Below, in pieces: positions 20,675 to 32,300 of a stretch of 64,000 bases of DNA (its first letter is position 1; every line of letters starts with the position of its first letter). Origin of the DNA: Schizochytrium sp. TIO01 (Eukaryota; Sar; Bigyra; Thraustochytrida; Thraustochytriidae); contig SMSO01000031.1 of assembly GCA_004764695.1 (NCBI GenBank), positions 618,600-682,599 on the forward strand. Direction: 5' to 3'. Both the position numbers and the translations under genes were made by a program. The notes under the pieces are model-generated. The model saw only the letters and a program-made list of their open reading frames with translations, ran no database searches and had not been told where the DNA came from.

Positions 20675-22658
20675 TTACAGGAATACAAATTCATCGTCTG
20701 CTTCACCTTCAGATGCGGTTTCCATTCCTTCATCATCATCATCATCATCATTTTTCTTGCCGCTGTTGGTTCCAATGTTGTTAATTTGCTGCCCATGTTG
20801 GTGCTGATGATTTCGAGATTTCCCCTGTTGGTCTGTAGACTTTCTCCGTGGAGTCCTGCTATTTGCTTGAGACTTGAAAGCTTCCTTTCCGTCAGAGTTT
20901 TTGGCAACAGCAGTAATTTGCGAAGCTCCACTGCTAATCGCATCACTATTACTAGGAAAGTCTTCGTCTTCGTCAATATTAACTTCATCATCGCTGAGAT
21001 CGCTATCAACGTCCTCTTCCTCATCCTCAACATCGTACTCATCATCGTACTCATCATCGTCCTCTTCCTCATCCTCATCATCAAGATTATCATACTTTGG
21101 CCTAGTTTCTTCAACTGAGACAAATGGAAGGCCAAGCGTATGAAATTGGCCAAGTCTGCCAACCAGGTCAGCAAGGTCTTCAGCAGACCGAACATAAAAC
21201 CCCACAGCGAGAGAAGGATCAATAGCTTTGGCTGAAATAACTCTGGGAGATTGGCAGTGATAGGATTCCACTGTATCTTGGTAAGGAAAAAACTCATCGT
21301 CGCACTCCTGCTCGGTAGCGGCAGGTTGGACGGTGTGGGGGTCGAGATACAGTAAATTATGCCCTTGCGAGCCAATAAAATAGAGTGAATGAGCAGGACG
21401 GCCGCCAATCATCCCCACACATTGTGGAAGCTTGAGTGTTTCGATGAGAGGTACGATGTAGTCTTCATTGATGGTGTGTAAGCCTAGACGGACAGGTATG
21501 ATGAGGAAAAGAGCCGACTTCCACTTTGGCCCACGGCGAGGGCGGAGCATGGGGTCGTCCAACGACGGCAAGCTATCATCCTGAAGAGTTTCGTTATGCT
21601 TGGTAGCCCCTTTCAAGGAAGAACCGTTTGCAGGATCGGAGGCTTCCGGGTCAAGCTGCTCACAAAGTCGGCGCAACTCCTCTAAATAAATGGTTCCATC
21701 GTCAGAAATGTATACAGATACGTCCTGCTGAGAGGAGAACGAGCGTAGTGAGTGATAGTCGCGGTCAAGAAAACTTGGCTGTACGCGCGGTTCACCGCTG
21801 GAGGTCTTCTCAGGTACACGGAGGCTGTGGGAGCTAACAAGCTCCCGCAGAACCAGAGCAACAGTGTTCGGGCCATACCACTCGCCAGGTTGCTTACCGT
21901 ATTGCCTGCCACACTCGGTCATGCGATGGATAGAGTAAAATGCAAAGTACTTCGGAGCATCAATGAACCACCTCAACAGGTTTCTGTGAGCATTGGATGC
22001 AGGTTTGTGTCTGCCATATTCATCAGCCCCCAAGTGCCTCACTAAGGTCTCTGCAAGCATCATTTGTGCACTTCGTCAGCATACAGCCCCACCCGCTGTC
22101 TGTTGTAAACGAAGACGGAGGTTTCATGGGCCTAAACCCACGTCGGTATGTCATCCAGACTACCGATCTGAAGGCTGCCATGAACTGCCCCCATTCGCTC
22201 TTTGATATTTGCTCCTCCTCATCATTGTCCACAACCTCGCAGTCATCAACACCATCATCGCCCCCTGTAAGAGTCTCTTGATCGTGTGCATCTACAAACC
22301 CATCTTTCACCACAAGCATTTTGGGTGTTTTTTTCGGAACCCTACCTCGACCAGGTTCAAAGTCTGCCTCACCCATTTCACTTTTAGACCCTCGCGAAGC
22401 ACCTCGTTGATCTTTGGTTCTTGTTGATTTACCTTGGGAGTGGAGATCCCGTCTTTGATGCGAGTTTTGCTGCCGATCTTGCCTTCGACTAGGTTGGAAC
22501 TCCTTTTGTTCAAGAGCTCGAGCACGTTGCTTCTCTGCAGCATCTTCTGAGCCTTGCGCTGCAGGCATGTCTGCGACTTCGAAGGATCTGTGAAAGAGGA
22601 ATATTGTTGCCGCATCTTCACCTCTTAGCGGAGCGTGTCCGAGTTGGGCGCCGAGCAT
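20675..22658 (-). CDS. ATG4-like autophagy cysteine protease, interrupted by a one-base frameshift
   Basis: ATG4 cleaves the C-terminus of ATG8 and removes ATG8 from lipid. Two overlapping frames encode one protein: 22658-22077 and about 22075-20675. The first ends in the active-site block DSGWGCML (Cys codon 22083-22085, residue 192). Canonical continuation RSAQMMLAETLVRHLG is in the next frame, offset by one extra base near 22076. Omitting that base gives 660 codons plus stop. Downstream are QWYGPNTV-like GEWYGPNTVALVL, IPVRLGL, IGGRPAHSLYFIG and LYLDPHTVQPA with the Asp/His pair (about 439/441), so Cys-Asp-His is complete. The C-terminus is a long acidic Asp/Glu tail. The frame is open without ATG to 22817, so the N-terminus may begin in an upstream exon. 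No plausible intron explains the break: the local GT-AG would be about 14 nt. Confidence 0.85.
22074..22086 (-). other. One-base frame break next to ATG4 catalytic Cys
   Basis: Minus strand reads TGT ATG CTG A CGA AGT GCA CAA. The bare A (about 22076) separates Cys-Met-Leu from the conserved Arg-Ser-x-Gln. Unshifted, translation continues for 17 residues after Leu and stops at 22023. Assembly indel, null allele or +1 recoding are all possible. Confidence 0.75.
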
Positions 22659-23716
22659 AGTAGCGATGCCCTCCACAGTCTGCCGAGCGCGGTACAGCGA
22701 TTCCAGCACCCAAGCCTGCCGCAAGCTCACCGTCGGCGCTGCGGCCGCGCCGCCGCGCCCACCCGATGATCCCCAGATCTTGCTGCTGCAACAAGATCCA
22801 GCTCTGTCGCGGGCCACGATCCCGCCAATCCAATCGAAGCGGTTCTCAACTGCACAGAATTCGATCGAAGAGAGAGCATTCCCAGAAATTTATCGACCTT
22901 CTTCAATAGACCCCTTATTTTAATTAGACCTATTTCATTTGGGTCACTTTCCCCGTTCTTCTTTTTTCTCAGCTTGCTCATATCTCTCTCCTTCAGCCTC
23001 GTTCTGCTTTCGTTCTTTGACCATGGTGTTCCTGACAGAGAGAACACGCTATAGACCTCTTTTGAATCCATAGGAGTTGCTTAATAGTAATTAAGGCCGG
23101 GGAAACGCTTGCAGTGGTGTATCTAAGATATAATACAAGTATGTGGTGTGAATACTATATAACCATGAGAGAGTGGAGTAAGGTGAGGGGAAAAGTGGGT
23201 TTTATCTAAGCATATAGAGGGCTATCTGAATTGCAATACGAGTAGTTTAAAATAGTATTTAGTTAAAATATAGGATGAGGAGTGAATAGGGTTATCTGAT
23301 TAGCATGTTCTGTTCTGGTTTGTTAAAAAGTAGAAGCAAACAGAAACAAAGGGGGTAACAAGGAGGAGCCGAAGGAGAAGAAAGAGTTGCAGGAGCAAAA
23401 GACAAAAGACGCTGAGGAGAAGCTGCCACGTAACGGTGGGCGGAAAGGAAAATCGCAGCTGCTGGCGGAAAGAACCTCATTAGGACTAGCCTCGATCTCA
23501 GGATAAGGGAGTTCCACCGCTGCTACTGCTGCTTTTGCTGTTGCTGGTGGAAGGGGCGGGTAATCTGACCAGTTTTGGCTGACAAGTACTGTAAAACTTG
23601 GTTGTGGTAGAGCACTACGTTCTGTATAGGCATTGGATCGCTGCGGAAACGAGGGTTTAACAAGGACCTCTGTTTTACTTTGCAGTGAAACGTGTATCAG
23701 GTACAAACCCCCAAAG
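22659..23716. other. Divergent region between ATG4 and SYS1
   Basis: Presumed promoters for both genes. A minus-strand ATG frame of 114 codons (22727-23071, basic, with RLKERDMSKLRKKKNGES) overlaps the upstream open part of ATG4. It could be a 5' exon of ATG4, but no in-phase splice pair was found. The rest shows no recognisable coding sequence. Confidence 0.45.
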
Positions 23717-24629
23717 ATGCCGTTCTATGGATCCCAGGAATGGGACCCGAAGCTTATTGTTGCTCAAATTGTTGCTTTGCAAGTACGTTTACCAAATGAG
23801 TCCATAGTTTATTTCTGCATTTCAATTTTGATGTTATCGGCAGTCAGACTAACATTTCTTTGTTCTTCATTGTCTTTGAAAAAATGTGGTGCTTTTTCAG
23901 TGTCTTTCGTACATTACCTACGGCATGCTTCTGAGTCTTTTCCATACGCTCTTCGGCACAGCATTCACGCTTGAGCAAGTAAGTCATTAGAATGAACGAT
24001 GGTCAGGATATCAATCTCTCTGCATTGAAAACTCACAAACAGCTCGACGCTTACATGTATGGAAAATTATCAAAATATAGTTCTTTGGTTATCAATCCGT
24101 TGATGCAGGGGCACCAACGGGCTGGGTAGTGATCCTTTCATCCCTTTCTAACGCAGTCGTAAGGTAAGTAATCGATCAGGTTTTGGAAAGAAACACTTTC
24201 CTTCGTGTGAGTAAATACTGACATTATTTATCTGAATACGACGATTCTCATTTTTGTCATGTAGCGCTGTTTTCCTGTCTCTAATTGTGGAGAGGGCCAA
24301 AAAGTGCCTTGACTTTGCCTTCACAAATCATGTTCTTCACCTCATCTTTTGCACATTGTACGAAAGTTTTCCTTCCAACTGGGAATGGTGGGTCTTAGAC
24401 GTAGCTTCTATGATTATCTTAGCCGTCGTTGGTAAGTTTCCCGTGCTGCGTTATTGAATACAAATAAATGGCTTGACGTTACAGCTGACTAACTATGTCA
24501 TACTTTAATACTGTGCTTTCCCTTATATCTTGGGCGTTCATAGGCGAGTACCTGTGTATGAGGAGAGAATTGCGGGAGATTCGTATCAGTGATTTCCTTA
24601 GCACAAGGAACCCTTCCTCAACTGTTTAA
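23717..24629 (+). CDS. SYS1-like Golgi trafficking membrane protein, five exons
   Basis: Reconstructed from exons 23717-23782, 23901-23978, 24081-24163, 24265-24431 and 24544-24629. They total 480 nt (159 aa plus stop). All four introns have GT-AG ends (GTACGT once, GTAAGT three times; 101-118 nt) and keep frame. The protein starts MPFYGSQEWDPKLIVAQIV, matching the SYS1 signature xxWDPxLIxxQI. Four hydrophobic segments follow, with the conserved RAKKCLDFAFTNHVLHLI and GEYLCMRRELREI near the C-terminus. Length equals known SYS1 proteins (about 150-160 aa). SYS1 recruits the small GTPase ARL3/ARFRP1 to the trans-Golgi. Its stop codon lies 67 bp from the convergent stop of the neighbouring minus-strand gene. 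Confidence 0.93.
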
Positions 24630-24696
24630 GAATAGTTGGGTTATATCAAGATGCTTGTTTTTGTGCTCGTCTTCCTTAGGAAGAGAAAGGCAACCA

Positions 24697-25974
24697 TTAT
24701 GCTCCACTCCCCTTAGCTGACGCTATCGAGTAAATATTTCTTCCTTGACGGTGCATAGTCAAAGGCGCAGTTTCTCCTGCAAAGAGACTGCCCACGCCAG
24801 CACCAAGAATGATTATGGAAAATACAAACACTAGCATCCTTGGCTTATATGTGGTGTCAATATTCTATAGGTAGAAAACACACAGCCGCAGCAATAATGA
24901 ATCAATAGCAAACCATATTACAAATCGGCAACGCCGGGAGGATACATGATTGGTCCAGTTGCGGCAAAAAGGGAGTGGGGAATGTGTATTCGAGATTGCC
25001 CCCGGAAGTATTCATTGATATATAGATTGAGTCCGTTTCATCACAATATTATCAGAGTAACACTCCATCCAAACAGTTCGTTAGTGAAATAGTTTCTCCA
25101 GGTTTAAATCTGTCTTCTGCACATGGTGCAATGAATTTCACATAAAGAATTCGACTTGTCAAGCAACTAGCTTATTAGCGGGCCAGCCAAGAATATATTT
25201 CTTATTCGATAATGAATTTGGCATATGAATCGCTCTGTGTATTTTCTTGTTTTCCAAGACAACACCAAAGAATTTTTCGTGTTTTTCGATATCTATGTTG
25301 AAACCTACATCTTTATCCAAAATTTGAGAAGTATCTGTCACATAAGAAGTCATCGAGAAAAACAACGCTGGGATCACGATAAGAGCAACAGCTCCAGCTC
25401 TGTATACAATTCAATCAACAACAACAACAAAAAAGTCAGAAAGCGTAATGTCATGGGTTTGGGAAGGCCTCGTTAGCCCTCAATCTCTCAAAAAAGTCAA
25501 AACATGGTGCCTGCTGAACTTACTGCATTGCGCGTCGAGGGCCAGGCTTGTCGATAAAGCTAGGTTTGAGGTAAAGCAAGAAAACGAAAGGTCAGGTTAG
25601 CACGTAGCTAGGAAATATACCGATAACCTGAGAATGAACTTACCCTGAGAAGAAACATAATAGAATCACAGCTGCGAGTAAGCAAATGACAACAAATAGC
25701 GCTGGACCCAAATTTCCTATCCTCGAGTTCTCTGATGTGATTCTGCGAGCCGTATTGCAGGTAAATTAACAAGCAAGTTAGCAAAGACTACCATGAATCC
25801 CCCATTGCTGCGCTGTCAGTGTGTTTTGCAACAACATTCCCCTTCGTAAGACCACTTAACAACTTTGTGGCTCGCCCGGACAACTTACGCTTCAAGACGC
25901 CTTTGTAACTCCCACGAGCCCGCTTCCGCTAAACCTGCCTCTGTGGCCCTCAAGAAGATGCTCTTCGCCGTCAT
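24697..25974 (-). CDS. Three-TM small membrane protein, five exons, family uncertain
   Basis: Spliced model: exons 25974-25889, 25742-25644, 25559-25524, 25399-25309 and 24864-24697, totalling 480 nt (159 aa plus stop). Donors are GTAAGT three times and GTAGGT once; acceptors are GCAG, CTAG, ACAG and ATAG. Phases agree at every junction. The N-terminus starts MTAKSIFLRATEAGLAEAG. Three hydrophobic segments lie at about 40-61 (GPALFVVICLLAAVILLCFF), 76-95 (AVALIVIPALFFSM) and 113-134 (MLVFVFSIIILGAGVGSLFAG), with a short hydrophilic tail. The last intron is 444 nt and could hide another exon. Topology and length loosely recall TMEM50/VPS68 proteins, but I see no diagnostic motif, so the family is left open. 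Convergent with SYS1. Confidence 0.62.
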
Positions 25975-26285
25975 CCTGCAAAGTATAGACAGCCTCCGGC
26001 GTGACAGTGCCTGAGCAACTTCGAACTACTGAGGTGCCGCAGACTCCCAGGTATAGGATTGTACGCATGCACAAGGTGCTGGCTGTCCCAGGAGTAGTCT
26101 TATTTGGTCATCGTCAACGGCTTCGTACCTTCCGTCTCATGACTTCCTTTCAACTTATAGAAATAGAATGGGTTAGTAGGTAGGTAGAACCAAATTAAAA
26201 AATAAACAGAAAACCCTACCTACTGTACCTATGCGAATCTTAGAACTTTTACACTGTCTATAACTAATATATTATAATGATGTAG

Positions 26286-26320
<35 letters not shown>

Positions 26321-27578
26321 CTGATTTAAAGGAGAAGTATAGGTTAGGTAAGAAAATGGAATGGCCGTGCAGCAAGTCCAGACGCATCCGCCATCTACAA
26401 AGACATCAGTAGCAGGGCCAACTTCAGCAGGTCGGGCTTGTGCGCCCTACTGGACTACTGAGATTCACCGTCAGCTTACACTTTGGCTCTGTGAAAACTA
26501 TGCTACTATCCTTTCGCATAAATCTGAAACCTCAAAAAGTCAACAAGCCGAATCAAACTAGACAGCTCGACTGATGTGTCGTTCGTTAGCCTCTGACAAG
26601 CGCCAATTCGCAACGCCGAGCTCGTTTCCTGCCAGTGATGTAAACGTGGTTATTTGCCTAGATGATTACACCTCAAAACCACGTATTGAATGTGTCATTC
26701 ACTACAATCTCGGAACATCCAAATGCCCCTTTAAAATGCAAATACGTAGCCGATCGTGATGTATCTACGCCGCCAAAGGCATCCTTTCGCGCTACTTATC
26801 CAAGGACATGATTTGAGATTTGTTTTTGACTTGCAGAGTAGTTTTTACCCGCGAGCGGGCCTTTGCCCCACATTTTCACCTTTGGAAATGCAAGTTTTAC
26901 AAATTCTATAGATTAGTCTCTCAGTGAAAGAAAAAAATAAGAAATAAAATTAATCAATTGTACGTGCTTTTAGCTTCTAGTTTTCTTCCTTTTCACGAGG
27001 TAAAATGGTATTTGCTTGAATCTTTCAATATAAGCAAAACAATTTCCCGTATCATAGTGCTACTATGATAGCTCGGCAGATCATACAGTACCTAGCTAGA
27101 GTTAGTTCTCCGAGGACCTGCAATGTTTATCTTCTTTTCGTTATTATGATTTTTTGAGGGTAGGCCTATATTTTTTTAACTTTTTTAATTATAATTAAAA
27201 CAAACTAACTCCTATTGTTTGTTGCTTTTGGAATTCTTGAGGTGGTACAAGGTTCCTACCTACCATGGTAAGCAACCTTACGTTAGAGTTGATTAAAAAA
27301 TAACTTGTTTTTGCTTTGCGATCAATACCCTACCTCCACGCCGACGTCGAGAAGTACCAGCAAATCTGAATCTCAATCAAAGTAATTGGACGAAGCGTTG
27401 GACTTGGTTTGTGCAACACAAGTTACAACTGAAGAGAATATACTTCGTAGGACTCTTCAGCAACAAAGGGAGCTGACGGAGCTGGAGTTATCGGGGCTAG
27501 CTTTGCAAGACCGATCGTTTGAAGGTCCGTCTTCAAGGGTCGCGGGTTTATGTTCTATTACTGGCGTAGTACGAATCA
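25975..27578. other. Intergenic, AT-rich, with a dinucleotide repeat
   Basis: Contains an (AT)n run at 26290-26318. A plus-strand frame at 26361-26759 is open apart from one TAG at 26559-26561; it has an ATG and ordinary codons but no recognised domain, so it may be a remnant or part of an unseen spliced gene. The rest is AT-rich without open frames. Confidence 0.5.
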
Positions 27579-28730
27579 ATGAAAGGCGACATAGAAAAGC
27601 CTGTCGAGTCAAGACCTTCGTTGCCAGCTGGGTTCATGATGAGAATTGCGCAGAGCTCGAAAGGCCTCTACATGGTGCTCATCTTGCTCCTGTGTATCAC
27701 AGTCTGGCTTATGGTGAACACTGAATCGTTGCTCACGGACAAGCTAACGTCCAGCAGGAAGAAGCATGTTGGTCATGCAGAATCAATGAGCCAAAGTCAA
27801 CTTTCAAAATTGAGTGACGAATCCTTACATGTACCTAAACAGGACAGCAGTGAATACACAGGGAATTCGGACTTGGATGCTCACGCATTATTACCCATGG
27901 ACTTAGAGACAGATGAGAACCTTGAAGCAATGCTTGCAAAAATGCTACGCGTAGAAGACTTACCGTCACCAAACTCATGGTCATCTGGACGCCACTTGAT
28001 TGTTTCGTACTACGAAGGCAGCTATCAGGCAAATCGTATTCAAGAACTTCGTGATATCCTCTGGACAAATCTCGCCAATGAACACCTGACAGCTGTTCAT
28101 GTCATCCTTGACAGCATAGACATGGAAAACGATTACATTCAGAATGTCTCGCAAACATTCCAACACAAACTAATCCTTGTGAGGATGAACCCAGGGGTAA
28201 GCCAGCCAACGTATGCGTGTCTCTTCGGCTATGCAAACCGTGTTTTGAGCCGCGGATCCATTGGGATTATTAGTAACTCTGATATCATTATTGGAAATAG
28301 TATTAAATGTACGCGAGAGGTAACTCCTGCCAGCAGCGTTGTGTACAACCAAACTGAACGGCGTTTAGTTCTAGCCCTTAGTCGCCATCCTGCACCTTGC
28401 GGGGCCCGTAAAGGGGAGTATGACGAATGTTTTGGGTATCGTGGCAGCCATGATACCTTCATTTTTGCCCCCCCGCTTTCTCCAAGTATGATTAGTCGGC
28501 TTGATTTTGTACAAAACCGTCTTGGAGCTGAAAACCGCCTCCTTGCCGAAATGAGAGACAAAGCCGGTTACCGTGTTGCAAATCCGTGTGGTACAATTAA
28601 AGTCACTCATCTTCACTGTGCTAAAAATAGTCGCCACATCCCCTTGAAACGTATTGCTCGATCAGGTGATGGTCTTTATGCGTCTATCAACCCTTCTAAA
28701 GTTTTCAAATGTGGCGACAAGATTTATTAA
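27579..28730 (+). CDS. Type II membrane glycosyltransferase-like protein
   Basis: A 383-aa single-exon protein from ATG 27579. A single hydrophobic anchor lies at about 30-46 after a short basic cytosolic tail, giving Golgi type II topology. The luminal part contains RQ-like NRIQELRDILWTNLANEHL, then GYANRVLSRGSIGIISNSDIII (SNSD at 232-235), RRLVLALSRH (261-270), GSHDTFIF (289-296), and a final block with GAENRLLAEM, GYRVANPCGTIKVTHLH. This order, with a SNSD-type metal site, a (S/G)xDxFIF block and an E..GY.V.NP..I...H end, recalls a family of uncharacterised algal and protist glycosyltransferases. Donor and acceptor cannot be inferred. It is convergent with the CRAL-TRIO gene downstream. 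Confidence 0.65.
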   Translation: MKGDIEKPVESRPSLPAGFMMRIAQSSKGLYMVLILLLCITVWLMVNTESLLTDKLTSSRKKHVGHAESMSQSQLSKLSDESLHVPKQDSSEYTGNSDLDAHALLPMDLETDENLEAMLAKMLRVEDLPSPNSWSSGRHLIVSYYEGSYQANRIQELRDILWTNLANEHLTAVHVILDSIDMENDYIQNVSQTFQHKLILVRMNPGVSQPTYACLFGYANRVLSRGSIGIISNSDIIIGNSIKCTREVTPASSVVYNQTERRLVLALSRHPAPCGARKGEYDECFGYRGSHDTFIFAPPLSPSMISRLDFVQNRLGAENRLLAEMRDKAGYRVANPCGTIKVTHLHCAKNSRHIPLKRIARSGDGLYASINPSKVFKCGDKIY

Positions 28731-29322
28731 TTGTATGCTTAACTTCATAATTGCAAACGGCCTCATAATCATTATGTGCTAAAGTGCTGAATTTTTATTT
28801 GTTTGGATAAAGTCAAGTCGTACATGCAAGCAATAAATGGGCATTAAATACTATTATCTATTAAAAAATAATCCACCTTGGCAGGTCTCATTTTTGAATA
28901 CATTGAATACATTTCACGTAGTAAGACTAGAGCCCCGACAGAACATGAAAGTGATGCAGAAGGACACTCGTATTTAATTTTAAAATCGATAATTATATAG
29001 GCCTATTGATTAAAATAAAATATACATAACAAGCAAACAAACAAAAACCAACCAAGGGTCTTTCGGGACCCGATCCTGGCGCTGCTCAAGTCGTCTTTAT
29101 AAAACGCAAAGAATATTTATTTGTTTGCTGGTGAATTTAACAAAGCCCGTTTTTTGTTTGCTTGTTTGAATATTGTGATAGCAAAGACCTTACGTGGTTA
29201 ATGCACATGCTAGTATTTAAATCATTTAGATCAATGAAAGAAAGAAAAGAAGAAAAGAAATTTATGTCTTGAGTAATGATTTAAAAAATTAAAAGAACAT
29301 GGAAAGAGTAGCTCTTTCCTCA
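28731..29322. other. Intergenic between convergent genes
   Basis: AT-rich, with A-rich and TTTG/CAAA-like low-complexity sequence. It presumably holds the 3' ends of both neighbours. No gene seen. Confidence 0.65.
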
Positions 29323-32300
29323 TCAAGAGTCCTGTTTACGGTCAGCTACTAAGGTTACAGTCTTGCTCTGGTTGTCTGCGGCACGCTTATATTCTATAGA
29401 CATAACCTTTTTGTCATCGGTCTCACGATGAATGCCATGATGCACTACACGATGATCTCCGTTCGCGAGTTTAAAGTTAAGCCGCAAAACCTGGTGGCCT
29501 TCCTTAACTTGGTCCTGGATGTGGGGTGGGGCGGAAACAGATCGGATGATTACAGACTCATCCTGAATCCCAACCTTTACATCCTCTTCTGCAGGTTCAG
29601 TAACGGCCTCACCTTCATCACGAGTGTTAATGTAACCCTTGGCAAGATTAGTCACAGGCCCCGTTTTGGTCGTAATACTGACATGCCGCCTATCCCCCTC
29701 ATGGGTAATCTCAATGTTTTGCGTTGGGGTCAGCCTACGTGCAACAGCTCGCTTGGCAAAGTTAATATTTTGCAACTCTAGAATCGGGTCCATTACCTCG
29801 CTCTCCTTCAAGTTGCCTACCCAAGTTCCAGCAAGGAGGTCTAAGTGAGCGTCGCTGCTTGCAGTGTCTGGGGGAGTAGTAAAAGGTTCAGCTCCTGCAG
29901 GTCTGGACTCGGCGATTTCAAAAGTTTTGGATCCAGTCATGTCGATAGCATCGGCAGGAATATCCTTTTTAGCAGGCAGTTCATTAGGAGCCCAGTCTTC
30001 GGGGGATTCTACACCCTTGTCAATATTGAGCTGGCGAATCGCTGCTGCAACTGTGCGCTCCAATTTGACATCCTCCAGTGCACCTTGAAAGTCACCACCA
30101 TACTCCGTAGGTAGAATTGCAGGATCCATGAGGCTGCGAAGGAGCGCCTTGAGCTTTTCGTCGCTACCAGAGGGAAAGTTAATTTTTTCAGTTGTTTTCT
30201 TTGCAAGAAATGGAGATACCACACCCCAAATGAAGCGGAAACTACTCGGAGCGTTGATCACATAGACCTTAATGATAAGCTCAGGGTATTGTTGCATGCA
30301 GTGGTTCATGGGCTGGAAGTAATTAATGACTTCGCGTGACAGTTGACCAATGGAGAAGCCTTTGAGATCAATAATCTTGTTCAGACGTCCGGTTTTGGTG
30401 AGCCTGTTCTTAATCCAGAATTCATTCAAAAAGACACAATGGTAAGCAAAGTCCTCCGCGGTAATGTTGGCTTTCTTGAGTTCCTCGACATTACGTTTAA
30501 CGTCTGTAAAACGCTCCAAAGTCACCAAATGACCATCGTGATCATTCCCGAACCAACAGTGAGGGAAACGCTTTTTAATTCGGAAAAAGTCAGGAAGCGG
30601 CCGGTTAAGAATCTGGTCCACATTTTCTTCGCGACGCCACTGTAGGGAACCTTGCCATTGTCGCATTGCATCTTTTCGGTTATTGTCAGTGGCATCAAAC
30701 CACTTTTTGGGGATGTTATCTTCAGTAAGACTTTCATCAAAGGCTCCAGAGAGAGCCTGCAAAAGCTCTTCAATGCCCTTTTCATCAGAGTCAGGGATGT
30801 TGGGACTCAGCTGTTTCTTTGAAGCATCACCAATGGCGTCAGCCTCGTGTTGTGCTGTCTCGCGATCATGGATTACATCCATGAGCTCATCTTCCGTCTG
30901 GTCCTCAGTCATCGCGCCTTGGGAAAGCCCCTCTACGCATGAGCGCAACCGCAATTCAATGTCGTACAATGGAGCTTCGGGTGTCATCGTAGCATGAATT
31001 GTAGTTGCTGCTGCTTCCTTAGAGCCTTGCTTGATTGCCTGGTGCTGCTGCTTACTACGCACAAAGAGCATAGCTACAGCCACCGGTATGGCTAACATGG
31101 TAAGAACATACTCACGATGAAAGCACCAGTCCGGTAAGACGACTGCGACAGCAACAAAAGCACAAACAATAGTCACGACAGTGGTCTCCTTGATTTGCAG
31201 CCAGAGTGCACGTTCTTCCTCAGCCGCAGGAACAGCCTCCGCAAGAGAAGTCTGCTTCGCTGCAGGTACTGTGGATTTACTCTTGGAAGTTGGTTCACAG
31301 AACTTTGCGTCAAAGGTCAGACTTACAGGTCGCGCCTTGCTATTGTTGATTGCATCTCCACGAATAATCGGAGTGGAGTCATCATCGGCTTCGACAAGAC
31401 GCTGCGCAGCGCGTACGTGGAGAGGACGGAGATTAATGACATAGGCCACACCCTTTGGGCCAGTCATATAAATGCGCAGGATGTCAGTCTCGGCCACGCC
31501 ACGGCACACAAGAGGTGTGTCCCATGTGATATCACGAGCAACGACTACTTCATCTGCAGGAATTCCCTTCTTGGCTGGCGAGTGAGCAGCCGGGGACTTT
31601 GTAATGAGCACCGGGCGGAAAGATTTGAAATTAGACCCACCAGTAATGAGGCCGTCTTTCAGGGCTTCCAGAGCTTGACGGTAGGCTCTGAGCGCGATTT
31701 CGAGGTTGTTCATCAACTCGTCAAGTCTCTCTTGTGATTTAACTCGCACAAGATGAGTCCGTACGATTCCTGTGACTGATGTGGCTCGAATTTGAACAAT
31801 GTAGTCCTTGCTGCTGACTCTGTTGTCGATAAACTGACATGCATAAGCTACATCTTCCATTGGGATAATTGTTTTCAGTTCGTCAGCCTGGCCTAGGAGC
31901 CATCCGCCGACAGCATCAAGACCTGTGGATCTTGAGCTACTACTGCTGGGATCACTGTCATTGTCATTGCTACCACGGTGCTTAAAAAACCCTCCTCCGT
32001 TTGTGGGCGACCCAGGTGTATTTGGTGCTGTTGAGGCCGAACCCGGAGATGTCACCGTAGACCCTGAGGAAGACGAGGATTTCTTACGACTAGAAAAGAG
32101 AAGAATGGATGACATGGTGATCATAAGGATGCGCGGTTTCCACACGGATCCAACTTGAGTCTCACCGAGGTTCATGCTATCACTAATTCCCCGGCGGCCT
32201 GTGATACCGAGGGAGGTCACCTGCGCGACCTTATCGCGCATGAAGCCATTCTCCTCGACTTCACAAATTCCCCTCACGCCCATAACCTCAGCAGCTTGCT

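Noticed and set aside
20581-21408. 275-codon frame overlapping the ATG4 acidic tail
   Set aside because: Shadow frame of ATG4; Met-rich low complexity arises from the GAT/GAA-rich acidic tail.
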